Shown here piece after piece: positions 10,184 to 20,689 of a stretch of DNA of 39,615 nucleotides. Numbering within the stretch: position 1 is the first letter of the stretch; each line of letters begins with the position of its first letter. Under the pieces are notes generated by a model that did no database searches, was not told where the DNA came from, and saw only the letters and a program-made list of their open reading frames with translations. This DNA comes from Chara braunii. Lineage: Eukaryota > Streptophyta > Charophyceae > Charales > Characeae. A program made the position numbers and the translations under genes. The stretch is taken from contig BFEA01000002.1 of NCBI GenBank assembly GCA_003427395.1, positions 6,838,232 to 6,877,846 on the forward strand, in the 5' to 3' direction.

Positions 10184-11041
10184 CGAAATGCCACCTGTTG
10201 GCATTGTGGCGATGTAGGCCACACTGTGCGGTTTTGTGAGCGGCGGCGGGAGGATGAATTGTCAGGGTTAATCTCCTCCTGTATGGACGGGGATATATAT
10301 GACAAGTGGGGAGAGCATATCGACCCCAGGACCCCGGGAGGAATCAGGCAAGAGGCTCTCCGACGAGCGGCAGCAGGGCCCACAACACCCCCGACAATGT
10401 TTAGGATGTAGCAGGAGAAGGAAAAGCAGACCGTAAGAGTCGAGGAGATTGTAGGGGACAGTGAGGAGGTCACCCAGTGGCTAAAGGCAGGGACTATAAG
10501 GGAGGAGCCAATAGTCGTCGAATCGGATGACGAGAGGCAGAAAGGCGAGGGAGAGCCGACCATAGTCCTCCTGGGAAGGATGGAAGATCTGCTGGAAAAG
10601 GTGGGAAGATACCAGCGGAAGTTGCAGGCCCTGTGTGAAGAAGCCCGAGAGTGGGAGACCAGTCTGCCTGAGGTCTTCCTTTATGACTCCGGACCTGAGC
10701 CTTTGCCAGGACAACAGGGGTGCCCAAGAGTGGCGACTGTAGGGACGAGCCCTAGGTCAGGTATGGCCTATAGACCCCCCACGTCGCATGGGAGGGTACC
10801 GCAGGCGGCTCGGACTAGGAGCCAAAACAAGGTCGGGCCTAACCAAGAGCCCAGTTAGGCACCCCCTCGAAAGGAGCCTGAGCCAGAACGTAGGAAAGAG
10901 GTGGTGGAGGTCCCGGAGGAAGAGGAATAGGATGACGATGAAGAGGATGAGAGGCTCCGACAGGAGGAGGATCAGCGGGCGGAGCTGAGGGCCAAAAAGA
11001 GAGGAGGCCGGGAGGAGGCCGAGCCAAGCCTGCCTGACAAC
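10184..11041 (+). pseudogene. Gag zinc knuckle and gag-protease linker, broken by stops
   Basis: This continues the gag frame after the TGA. A CX2CX4HX4C zinc knuckle (CWHCGDVGHTVRFC) lies at 10196-10237, followed by a conserved-looking MDGDIYDKWGEHIDP segment. In-frame TAG codons follow at 10409-10411, 10856-10858 and 10928-10930. Between them the frame is open and codes for charged, Glu/Arg-rich helices, including a likely coiled coil around 10580-10670 (MEDLLEKVGRYQRKLQALCEE). The knuckle would bind element RNA as nucleocapsid. The linker has no recognised domain. Three or four stops in one otherwise intact frame point to decay of a once continuous polyprotein. Confidence 0.75.
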
Positions 11042-12040
11042 GTGCCTCAGAGGAAGAAGTACGCGGTTCGGATGGAAGAAGGCCTTGATGTGGAGCGGAT
11101 GGTGGACAAGCTCCTGGAAGACCATAATGACTTGATAAACTTAAAGGATATCCTGGCGTCGGCGCCAAGGCTCCGTGGGGAGTTGAAAGGGCGACTCTCG
11201 CGAAGGCTGGTGCCAAATGTCCATCTAAGTACGGTCCTGTCCAGGGAGGTGGAGTGGACTGAGGCAGAGACAAGGATGGATTGGAAATGTGTGGCGTGCG
11301 GGCAGGTGGATCTGGTGATAAAGAACCAGAAGTGTACTGGGATGGTGGACACGGGCACAGAAATGAACATCAACAGGGAGAAGGAGGCAGTGATGATAGG
11401 CATGAAAATCGACCGCTTGGACCATGGCATGTTGCATGGCGCTAACTGCAAGGCCGCTTTTTGCGGCACAACGTCTAATGTGATTATAGAGATTGGGAAG
11501 ATGCGAGCCAGGACTTGCTTCTTCGTCATGCCCGATATTGATCACCCCATCCTTCTGGGGCAGTCGTTCCTATGCCGAACGGAAATGTTGATTTTTAATA
11601 AGCACGACGGGACAATGATCCTACTCCTATGCGACCCAGCGTGTGGGAACTACGAAGTTATCACCTGCCGAAACACGGGGCCGGGAAGCGGAAGGAACAG
11701 GCCTAACCTAGGCTCGTTCACCTTCGAGGAATCAGAGAACGAGCGAAGACGGCTTTGGGAAGTGCCCGAGGAGAAAGATAGGGCTGAGGTGCTGACACTG
11801 AGCCTCACAGATGTGGACAAGGCCATGGAGGTGGTGTCGGCTCACAACATGGCGGATCCGGAGGCCATTAAGGCATTGAGGGAGCAGGTTTTGGAGAACC
11901 CTCAAGTGGGAGAGGTGGAGTTGGTATATCAGCTTCCAGGAGGGAGAGGAGGCCCTGCAATGGCCCAGGCCCGAGCGACAAGTCGACCTTTTTTAGGGGA
12001 GGGCTTAAGCAGGGTTCCCAAAGGCGGTACAAGACCATAG
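11042..12040 (+). pseudogene. aspartic protease domain of pol
   Basis: The frame is the same as gag. A retropepsin-like domain is recognisable from the flap-side CVACGQVDL segment, the active-site MVDTGTEMNI (Asp-Thr-Gly codons 11348-11356) and the C-terminal ILLGQSF motif. The domain would cut the Gag-Pol polyprotein inside the particle. The downstream ~130 residues are a linker to reverse transcriptase. The frame is lost at a T6 run (11989-11994): the true continuation (RGGLKQGSQRRYKTIDK) is in the next frame, while the old frame ends at TAG 12038. The active-site triad is intact, so the protease module itself could once have worked. Confidence 0.8.
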
Positions 12041-12999
12041 ATAAGAACTGCAGCCCAGTTCCCGTGCTCGCCACAGAGGATGAGGAAGCCTATTACGAGC
12101 GGGAGCGAGGATTGATACGGCGTATGCGGGAGCATGCATTGGCCGGGCCATGCCGTATCAACGACGAGAATGAGGGAAAGCTGATAATCGGGGAGCCCGA
12201 CTTCCTGTCGCCCTAGGAAAGAGCATTGATGGTGGGGCTGATGAAGAAAAGACATCGCGCGTATGTGTTCAATGATGACGAGCGTGGGAGGCTGGATGTG
12301 GACAAGATTCCGATGATACGAATCCACACCGTTCCACACGAGCCATGGAATCTAAGGGGCGCGCGATACCCAAATCGGGATGAGGAGAAGAAGGTGGTGG
12401 ACCACCTGGACGGCAAGATGCGGACGCACGTGGCCGACTATTCCAGTGGACCGTACGTGTCGCCTTGGTTTTGTTTTATCAAACCAAATGGGATGCTAAG
12501 GTGGGTGCAGGACTTGCAACGGCTAAATGCGGTGAGAGTGCGGGACACGGGAGAGTTGCCGAACGCGGACGCGCTGTCAGAGTCGTGCGCAGGGAGGCCT
12601 ATAATCTTGACTATAGACCTCTACTCAGGGTACGACCAATTCCCTGTATACCCGCCAGACAGGCCCGTAACGGCGATGCACACACCCAGAGGGTTGATTC
12701 ACATGAACGTGGCGCCTCAAGGTTGGACGAATGCGGTGGCGATGGTGCAAAGGCATATGATCAGAGTCATGCAGACGGTCAACCCACATATCACCCAGCC
12801 CTACATCGATGACCTGGCGGTCAAAGGTCCGAAGGAGGAGGAAGACAAAGTGATTCCCGGTGTGCGGCGCTTTGTCTGGAAGCATGTTCAAGACATCGAT
12901 CAGGTTCTAGGGTTATTGGAGGAGCATAACCTGACGGCGAGCGGCCCCAAGTCGAAACATTGTATGAGGGAGGCCACGATTCTAGGTTTTTGTCTGTAA
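11995..12999 (+). pseudogene. reverse transcriptase domain of pol
   Basis: This is in the second pol frame. An N-terminal approach segment (RRYKTIDK, EEAYYERERGLIRRMREHAL) is followed by TAG at 12214-12216. The palm and fingers follow: YVSPWFCFIKPNGMLRWVQDLQ is split over two motifs, TIDLYSGYDQ carries the first catalytic Asp (12616-12618), APQGWTNAVAMVQ corresponds to the Ty3 PQGW motif, and YIDD lies at 12802-12813. Catalytic residues are intact. The frame is lost at a T5 run (12987-12991), giving an early stop at 12997, whereas the original frame continues into VCNESGRRPDIKKTDKIL. The domain copies element RNA into cDNA using the tRNA-Asp primer. The order RT, RNase H, integrase identifies Ty3/gypsy and not Ty1/copia. 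Confidence 0.88.
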
Positions 13000-14195
13000 T
13001 GAGAGTGGGCGAAGGCCTGACATAAAGAAAACAGACAAAATTCTTGAATGGCCGGCGTCCTTCCGCTCGATAACAGATGTGAGGAGCTTTCTTGGGACGT
13101 GCGGATTTTGGAGGAGCTTCGTGAAGGACTTCGTCACGAAGACGGAGCATTTAAGGAAGTTGGTGCACCAGGATCAGGAATGGGTCTGGGGCGAAGACCA
13201 GGAAGAGGCAGTCGGTAGGATGAAGGGAGAGTTTAAGGAAGGAGGCTTGGTATTGGGAGCGCCAAACTACGAGGCCATGGAGGAGAGATCATTCGTCATT
13301 GAGACGGACGCTGGGCCAACTGCCTTGGGAGGAGTCCTAATTCAGGCGGATATTGAGGGGAAGGAGAGGCCGCTAAGATTCGAAAGTCGCACCCTCAATA
13401 CAACTGAGAGGAACTACTCTTAGTTCAAGAAGGAGACGCTGGCGGTACTTCATTGCCTAAGGACCTTCCGAAACTATGTTTTTGTTAGGAGGCTCATCTT
13501 GAGGGTGGACCTTACTGCACTGGCATGTTCCCTGAAGAATTATACTCCATCTGACCCAACCGTCGCAAGATGGTTGACCTACATTTGGATGTTTAATTTC
13601 GAGCTGGAAAGGATCCCAGGGAACAAGAACAGGGCGGATGGGTTAAGCCGCATCAACTGGGATGGATCGGACGAGGAATCGATAGAAGACACCCCACCAG
13701 TTGATGGGTTCTTGGATCAAGAGGAGGACGTCCGCCTGCACATAAACGAATGGTCCCTGCGAGTGCCGAGTTGCGTCAGTCATCCCATATGGCTAGCACC
13801 AATGGGGTACGAGCAGAAGAAAGAGTTAGTCCTCAAACCCTTTCAGGAGGAGGATCCGTGGGGAAGTAAGGATGTTGGTTGGATGATGAAGTTGGCGTTG
13901 GCAGGAACGCACAGTCTGGTGGAGGAAGTGAGGACAATAGAGGAAGGCCCCACTCAGGTAGAGGAGCATGAGCAGCTAATGAGAGGGATGTACCTGCTCA
14001 CCAATACGCTCCTGCAAGGAGACTTCGACCGGAAGGGCTCGTTCAGTCATGAGGAAGGTGAGATTTTAGTTCCTGAAAGTCAGGACGACGAATTTGAGGA
14101 AGTAGAAATCAAGGAGGCGTTTCGGGCGGAGGAGTATGATGGGGTCTACCGGGAATTGGGGTTGCTCCTATCACGTGAGATGAGGGATAGAGAGG
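12992..14195 (+). pseudogene. RT connection, RNase H and linker to integrase
   Basis: The connection segment (DVRSFLGTCGFWRSFVKDF) leads into a Ty3-type RNase H. Its first acidic residue is in FVIETDAG (Asp 13307-13309), the Glu is in NTTERNYS, a further Asp is in RVDLTALAC, and the last Asp is in NRADGLSR. TAG at 13421-13423 falls where this family normally has Gln, just after NYS. The ~170 residues after RNase H (13680-14190) are acidic and carry no recognised domain. RNase H removes the RNA strand during cDNA synthesis. The frame shifts near 14190-14200, where the integrase frame takes over. Confidence 0.8.
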
Positions 14196-14198
14196 AAG

Positions 14199-15365
14199 AT
14201 GAGGCACCTCTATGTGGTAAGAGACGGTCACTTGTTTATAAAGCAGCAGGTCGGGAACCCCAAGAGGATCGTATGTGGGAGAAACCGGCAAACCGATATC
14301 ATAGCAGCCCTACACGATGGTATAGCAGGAGGGCACAGAGGAATAAGTGCCACATGTACGAAGATAAGCGAGCTCTACCATTGGGATGGGATGCTGACGA
14401 TGGTTATCAAATACTGCCGGTCCTGTATACCTTGCCAAGAAAGGTCAGCGCAAAGGCCTGGGGAGCCCCTACACCCAAGGTTGGAAAGGGAAGTGGGTGC
14501 GGTCGTACACCTGGACCTGTTATTCATGCCAGCAGGGGAGAATGGGTGTAACTACATCTTCGATGCACGGGATAACCTTACTGGGTTTGTGGACGGACGA
14601 GCTATCTGGACAAAGAATGGCCCGATCTTGGCGAACTGCATCGAGGAGTATTACCTGCGATATCCTTTTGTCAAGGAGTTCGTGATGGATCGAGGATCAG
14701 AGTTTACCTGCAATGAGGTGAGGACGTTGCTTGCAAGGTATGGCGTAGTGACCAACTATACTACGGTCGCGCACCCTCAAGCGAACGCTCCTGTGAAGAG
14801 GGGGCACAGTACCATCACGAATCTCCTGGCTAAGTGGACAGAGGGCGAGCCTGGTCAGTGGCCAAAGTTCCTATGGGCAGCTATCTTCGTGGAAAATGTT
14901 ACTGTAAAGAGCACTACCAATTTCGCGCTAGCCACACTATGGTATGGGAGGCACACCACCTTTCCCATAGAAAGCTTTATGAAGACGTGGAGGCGCCAAG
15001 ACTTGGAAGTAAACCTATCCTTCGAAGAACTGCTCGATATTCGGGCGAGGCAAGTGGGGGCGGCCGAGGAAAGATTGCGAGAGGCCGCTGGTCAGGTAGA
15101 GAGGAGTCGCATGGAAGACAAGATGAGGTGGGACCAGACGGCGCGAGTAAGGAAGGAGCCATTGGCAGTGGGGGACGTCGTGTTACTGTACGACTCCTCC
15201 CTGGAGAAGCAATGGTCGAGGAAGCTCGACAAGAGATGGATGGGCCCCTATAGAATTTTGCGATGTGACGAATTTGGGGCCCATCAGATCGAGGAGCTGG
15301 ACGGGACAGGCTGGCAGGATTGGGTATCAGGGACCAGGCTGAAGAAGTTCGTGCTCAGGGAATAG
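14199..15365 (+). pseudogene. integrase with catalytic Glu replaced by Lys
   Basis: The ATG at 14199 is an internal Met of the former polyprotein. The N-terminal HHCC zinc domain is visible (LHDGIAGGHRG, then SCIPC). The rve core has its first Asp in HLDLLFMP (14514-14516) and its second in MDRGSEF (14688-14690). The third acidic residue should follow after 35 residues, but codon 14796-14798 is AAG (Lys) in APVKRGHST. This substitution should abolish strand transfer. The C-terminal GPY/F module (WMGPYRIL) is present, and the protein ends soon after it with no chromodomain, arguing against the chromovirus branch. The 389-codon frame is open to TAG 15363. Integrase would insert the cDNA into chromosomal DNA. 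Confidence 0.88.
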
Positions 15366-15531
15366 GTAAAGGACTCTACGTTCTCTAGAGTGAACTAGTC
15401 CTTGATGTGTTGCATATTACGGCCAGGGTAGATGAAGGAGTAGGAAAAGGCATGTGTGTTATCATAAAGCTTGATGGGCTGATGGCTAACCCTGTTGTGT
15501 GCCTGCTTGCTTTCTCTCGCCTGTTGTGCAG
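15366..15531 (+). other. candidate intron or splice acceptor before ORF3
   Basis: A GTAAAG donor-like sequence starts at 15366, directly after the pol stop codon. A pyrimidine-rich stretch (TTGCTTTCTCTCGCCTG) ends in TTGTGCAG at 15531. The acceptor sits 22 nt upstream of the most likely ORF3 ATG (15554). Spliced subgenomic RNAs are known for post-pol ORFs in some plant Ty3/gypsy elements. The real donor could equally lie in the leader before gag. This is read from sequence only. Confidence 0.4.
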
Positions 15532-15553
15532 GTATGACTTTTCGAAGACAGCC

Positions 15554-17620
15554 ATGCAGAGGGGCGGGAGGGGTGCGCGGCCACGACAGAGGCCTCAGGG
15601 AACATCAGGAGGGGATGACTCGCACAGACCGTTTGGGAGGGAGTCTACGCCTATCTTTGACGACGATAACATAGAGCTTTTTCTAGACTCCTACCAGGCA
15701 CATGTGGCACGGGAGGGCTGGTCTACCTTGGAGAGGATACAACATTTGAGGGGAGTTGGGCGTTTAAAGGAGCCCATCGCACACATTCGGGAGGAGGCGT
15801 TGACCTGGCAGGATGTGGAGGCGAGGATGCAGATGTTGAGGGCTTCGCCGTTGGGACCGGATGGGCTGCCTATTCGATTGGAGGAAGGCAATGTGGAAGA
15901 GTTCATCCCGGCCTATGAGCAGTATATGCGCGACCAGGGGACTGGGCAGGAGGAGTGGATGCAGACACTGCCCCTCTAGACGCAGAGGGCAGAGAGGCCG
16001 TTGGCGAGGCAGATCCGGGACAAGGCACGCGACTGGGAGGACTGCCAGGCCCAGTTGAGACAACCATTTCGACGACTGGAGCCCGAGAGACCGGAGCCCA
16101 GGGTGGAGAGACGACAGAGGAGTAAGAGGCCACGGGGCCCAGAGGCGAGAGGGGCCACTACGACCAGAGGGGGCCGAAAGGCCTTGACACAACGAGATGG
16201 GCCAGCAGAGGCCGCCCAGGCGGTGGAGCCAATTCAAGCCGCGGGGCCAGCTCAGGCGGCGTAGCTACCCCCTACCTATGGACCCGAGCGGGTGGAGTTT
16301 CGCCGAATCACGGGCAGTGATCTACGGGGCCCGTCGCCGACATTACCAGAGGGGGGAGAGGCGGTGCCATTTAGGACGCTGCTCGACAGGTTGGAGGCTC
16401 ATCTCGATGCGTCCCAGTGGGGGGCGTCACAGCTGGGAGCGGACCAGAGCGGACCGGCACGGTATGAGCCAGTAGAGGATGAGCCAGAGGAGGAACCACC
16501 TGAGCCGGGGCCTGAGGCGAGGTCTTGCGAACCCGGGGAGCCACAGACTAAGGGGGTTATGACTGTTGGGGATGATACCCCTCCTCCTACCCCGATTCCG
16601 AAACAGGCACGACAGTATTGGCCTGAAGGGGTTCTTGAGCCGGACAGCGAGGAAATGTTGGGGCCTCCATCGGAAACTACTACGCCACCTCCGACGCAGA
16701 CGAAGCCAGAGGAGGGCGAGGGAGCGAGGACACCTACTACTATGGTACCACATCTAACTGAGCCTACAGGTGAACGCATGAATGTGGAGGTGCCGACATC
16801 CGGAGAGCCTCCGCCAGAGCCGCCACCCACAGAGGAGGGGACGAGTGAGAGAGACCCACTGCGAGAGGCCCGTGGGGCGAGGGCAAGGAGGCCCTCAGGG
16901 GAGAAGAAAGAAGAAAAGTGCGTGAGGATGCAGGTACGCCTCGAGGAGTTATACCAGGAAAAGATTAGGATGGAGGCCGCAGGAGAAACGCCGAAGCCAC
17001 CGATTGACCCTCCGACGAGCGAGCAGAGGATTAGTAAGGCCAACTATGAGGGTGAGAGGGATGCTGCTCGCCTGAGGTCACGAGAGGTGGGACAGGAGAA
17101 TGCGAGGGTGGACGAGGCACGAGAGACAGGGGACTTGGGACTTTCAGCCGCCAGGATGGGGATTGAGCGTGCAGATAGGAGGATAGGTGAGGTGGCGATC
17201 TCGTTCTTCCAACGGTACTCCATGCTCAGCGATGAGTTGGCGGCCTCGAGGTTAGAGGTGGGACAGTTGTCCACCCAGTTGGGAGAAGAGAGGGCAGAGA
17301 ACCAAGCATGGAGGTCCCGTATGCAAGTCAAGGAAGCGGAATGGGAGAAGAGGCTCCAGGACATGGCGGCGATGGTGGAAAGACTCTCGGCCACTAAAAT
17401 GGTCGACTGGACGGAGCAGAGCCGGTATGGTATCCAGGGGAAGGAGGTACAGGGGCTCTTTGGCCGGGAAGGGACGACAGAGCCACCTCAGCAAGGAGGT
17501 ATGAGAAAGGTATTCCTGGACCCAATAGAGGCGGCAGCACAGCGGGAGGCCGAGGAGGGAAGGTTCAGCTTCAGGACGCTGTCGCGCGCGGCGGTCCCGC
17601 ACCCTGATGGGGAGCGTTGA
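15554..17620 (+). pseudogene. ORF3: post-integrase gag-like and coiled-coil protein
   Basis: One frame runs from ATG 15554 to 17620, broken only by TAG at 15977-15979 and 16262-16264. It starts with an Arg/Gly-rich tail. Two related capsid-like segments follow: NIELFLDSY...EPIAHIREEALTWQDVEARM and NVEEFIPAY...RPLARQIRDKARDWEDCQAQL, the second crossing the first stop. A Pro/Glu/Arg-rich low-complexity middle (16000-16900) follows, then a long coiled coil (about 17020-17400, with AEWEKRLQDMAAMVERL). The final 13 codons before the stop lie inside the LTR of element B, which is inserted at 17580, so the true C-terminus is lost. It occupies the place of env in Athila-like elements but shows no signal peptide or membrane helix. 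Similar proteins are, from memory, abundant in Chara. The role is unknown; a second structural protein is an inference. Confidence 0.7.
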
Positions 17621-18267
17621 ACCTCACGGTCATGTCACGCAGGATTTATTCCTTGAAAGAACAACAAGTCACCACTCCGACCGTGAGCGAGGGCTATACC
17701 TCTCATGACGCCCCGCGACAGGTCGGGACGTCGCGAGGTACTGCTCATCTCTACCCGAGGGGCTGTCACCACCCTCTGGTAGGCGTATCCTTACTGAGCT
17801 ACCAGCCCACATGCAAAGGCTTTTACATGCCTTTGTAGAGGGAGGTCGGCCGAGGGCATTTTCTCGATCGCCGTAGCATAGGTATACGCGCGGTTGAACG
17901 CCTAAGACTGACCCGTTTACGTGTCGGGCATCGGGGTGCTGATCTCCCGAACCGACTTACTGTTCAGGTCGACTTGACTGACGATCTATCGCGAATACTA
18001 ATTTTTTAATCTATCTGCACATAACCCATAACTTATGTATGTTATAAAATTGTTTCCGAGTGATACAAACATAATGAATACATTTCTAAAGTTGAGACTG
18101 TGGAGGCAAGGAGATGTCTTTTACATTTTTACGCAAACAGAGGCAAACATCAGAATGAACAGAGTTTAACTTTCGAAACAGAAAACAATCAATAGGCTCT
18201 TGGCCTTTCAAGCAAACATCATGACCAAAGGTAGGCTCGTGGCCTGTCAAATATGCATCAGAATAAA

Positions 18268-19157
18268 NGAATAGGCTCATGGCCTTGCCAATTGTCCTAA
18301 NCTATTCAGCATCAAGGAGTAAAGTCGAAACATCCAAACCAAATGTACAAAGGTTACGAGTCGACGAAATNTCTGAGTCGAGGCTCAACATAAGTTCAGC
18401 AATGCGAGTAGAGTGAATAACACGTGGTTNNTCTTCTTACTGACCTGCAGANAAAACAAAAGCATTTTGCAATCCTAACAGAGTCAACCATTCATTCACT
18501 TCCACACACATTACACTTGTGCTTCCAAATCCTTCTGCCAGACATTCCTGTTTTGACTCAGTCATTCAAGGACCTCATTTGACCAAACACTGACCCTTCA
18601 GACACTGACCCAAAATCAGAAATGTCATTTAGAGCAAGGGTTGATGCAAAGTGTGGGTGCAGAAGGTGAGTGAAGGTTGAGTTGGTGAACCAACCTGTTA
18701 CCATAAGGCACCAGCATGCAGTCTTGTATAAACTTATAATGAGTCTTCTTGAGTAAGATGACCTGCAATCACACACAGATCTTAAAATCTCAACACCTCC
18801 CTCACTATCGCTCTACACGAAGTTCAACGATGTGAACTTCAATTCTATCTGTGGACTATAATAGAGTCCGATCAAATGTAAGTATGAAGTAAGAAGACTC
18901 CGACAGAAGTCTTAACCTCATACTTACTCAAGCAGTAGGATAACTCAGACATGAGTATCCTACCACTGGTTTTAGTCTAGCTGGTTTAGACTTAGACAGA
19001 CCATGGGATGACCCGCACAGGAGTACCCCACTTCTAGCCTGTCAACCTGACTATCTAATATATGTACACACGTAGAGACGGGTAATAGGATGTTCCTCAC
19101 CCTGGAGCCTTATCCTNTCACCCGTCCTACATCCATACATCAATCAATCAGCACTTN
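18268..19157. other. segment with N bases repeated identically in both LTR copies
   Basis: N occurs at 18268, 18301, 18371, 18430, 18431, 18452, 19117 and 19157. Each recurs exactly 14679 bp to the right (32947, 32980, 33050, 33109, 33110, 33131, 33796, 33836). The surrounding sequence appears identical in both copies. Confidence 0.95.
18819..19030 (-). other. hairpin cluster in the LTR of B
   Basis: Consecutive inverted repeats: GAAGTTC 18819-18825 with 18834-18840; GGACT with AGTCC within 18853-18869; GTAAGTATGA 18878-18887 with 18918-18927 enclosing AAGACT 18894-18899 with 18908-18913; AGGATAACTCA 18937-18947 with 18952-18961 (one bulge); and TGGGATGAC with GTACCCCA in 19004-19030. The 18937-18961 hairpin with its following bases resembles the hairpin module in the internal region of B near 30713. 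The right LTR repeats the cluster 14679 bp downstream. Confidence 0.65.
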
Positions 19158-20329
19158 CACTTGCTCTAGGCCAGCGTGCACAAAGGTGATCTCGGCTCTA
19201 GCTAGGAACGGGGTTCACATGCACATGTCTGATTGTTCTGACAATCAGATCATAACAAACGGTGTAGGTAATAAAATAGTAACAAAAACAAATAATAATA
19301 ATAATAATAACAATAATAATAATAATAATAATCATAGTAAAAAATAATAATAATAATAATAATAATAAAATAATAATAATAATAATAATAATGCAAGTAA
19401 TATGAGTGAGCACAGTACACCGAAGACTAAGTCACAATCAAACATACAGAAGTCCAGATAATCATGTAATGAGTAAAAAGTTGAAATGCACTAAGGTTTC
19501 ATCCAAATAAGAACGACATAGTGACCTTGTGAGCCAATGTTCAAACCCTCATGCCACATTAATGCAGTATTCAATGTCACTCTTCTCTGCCTGACGTCCA
19601 ATGCCCAGTCTACACTACACCTATCCTACCACAGCCGCGTCAACGAGACAGACTCACTTAGACTTCGGAGACCAATGTACATGACGTCTACTCCACAATC
19701 GGCCTTTTTCTTGCATCAGGTATGTATCTCATCCCCTCTCATCAGACCCTGACCATCCACAAATTATAGCTGTGATTAATACATGAGGCTAATAATAATA
19801 ATAATAATAATAATATGTTTGAAACAACCCTCACCTTAGCCGTAGCAGATGCAGGTCCCAGGGCTCGATTCCTAGACCTTATGTACCTATCTACGGTATC
19901 AAGTCGACCCTATATGTGCTTGATCCCGTGACTTGTGTTTGGGCTGTTAATTGTTATCCGCCGTAATTCTATGTCGCTGTCTGAGTTCGGTTTGTAGATC
20001 TGTCGAGTAGGGGTCATAGTTGTGCAGGGTCGTTGCCGCTACAGTCCTAAAAAGGTCAAATCTTCAGACTTTCGGAACGTTCGGAAGTGGCCTTTCGAGC
20101 GTTGCTCGCGTTAGACCAGGGGCAAGTGGGCAAATGGGCAGTCCAACTGTTGTCAAGTCTGCAGTACCCAATCCCAGTCATACTTTGTCCAATCTGCGGG
20201 TACCATGTGGGACTGCCTGCACTAAGGTCCTGGTGGAGGTCGATGTTGCAGCGGACGTCGTTGCGCGTGCGACTGTTGTCATTGCTAACGTGTGCCCGAT
20301 TCCTGTCGCTACCTCCGCATATGTCCGTA

Positions 20330-20505
20330 AGTCTATTTTGTATGTCTGTCTGTGTCTGTTGCTACCTGTCGATTTGTCTGTCTGTTTGTTGTCTGTCTGT
20401 CTGTTGTTGTCTGTCTGTTGTATGTCTGTCTGTTGTATGTACGTCTGTTGTATGTATGTCTGCTGTATGTATGTCTGCATGCATGTCTGTATGTTTGTAT
20501 TGTAG
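20330..20505. repeat. TGTC/TGTA tetranucleotide repeat
   Basis: Interspersed TGTC, TGTA and TGTT units run from CCGTAAGTC to TTGTATTGTAG. The right copy (about 35010-35167) is shorter, so array length differs between the two LTRs. Confidence 0.85.
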
Positions 20506-20689
20506 GTACTCAGACGGCATCAGGACCAGGCGGAAGTCTGTAACTGTACACAGTCCAGGCCCTCGGCTGTGAGCCAATCTGTACAACTGTAGAAGGGTGA
20601 CCTTAAACTAGACAGACTCGCCAACTACTGCATAAGGCTCGGCCTCCGGGTGATCAACATTCAGTCTTGCTATGTTGCCTTAACGTCGG

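Noticed and set aside
15100-15365. Chromodomain at the integrase C-terminus
   Set aside because: After the GPY/F module the protein ends within about 40 residues, with no aromatic cage pattern.
17617-17838. Short + strand frame starting at the LTR of B, with a near copy at 32312-32533
   Set aside because: It is antisense to the element, short, and both copies simply reflect the LTR duplication; no recognisable domain.
20020-20505. 161-codon + strand frame in the LTR of B
   Set aside because: Its C-terminal third is translated tetranucleotide repeat (Cys/Leu/Val/Tyr-rich) and the rest has no family resemblance; the right copy differs in length and frame.
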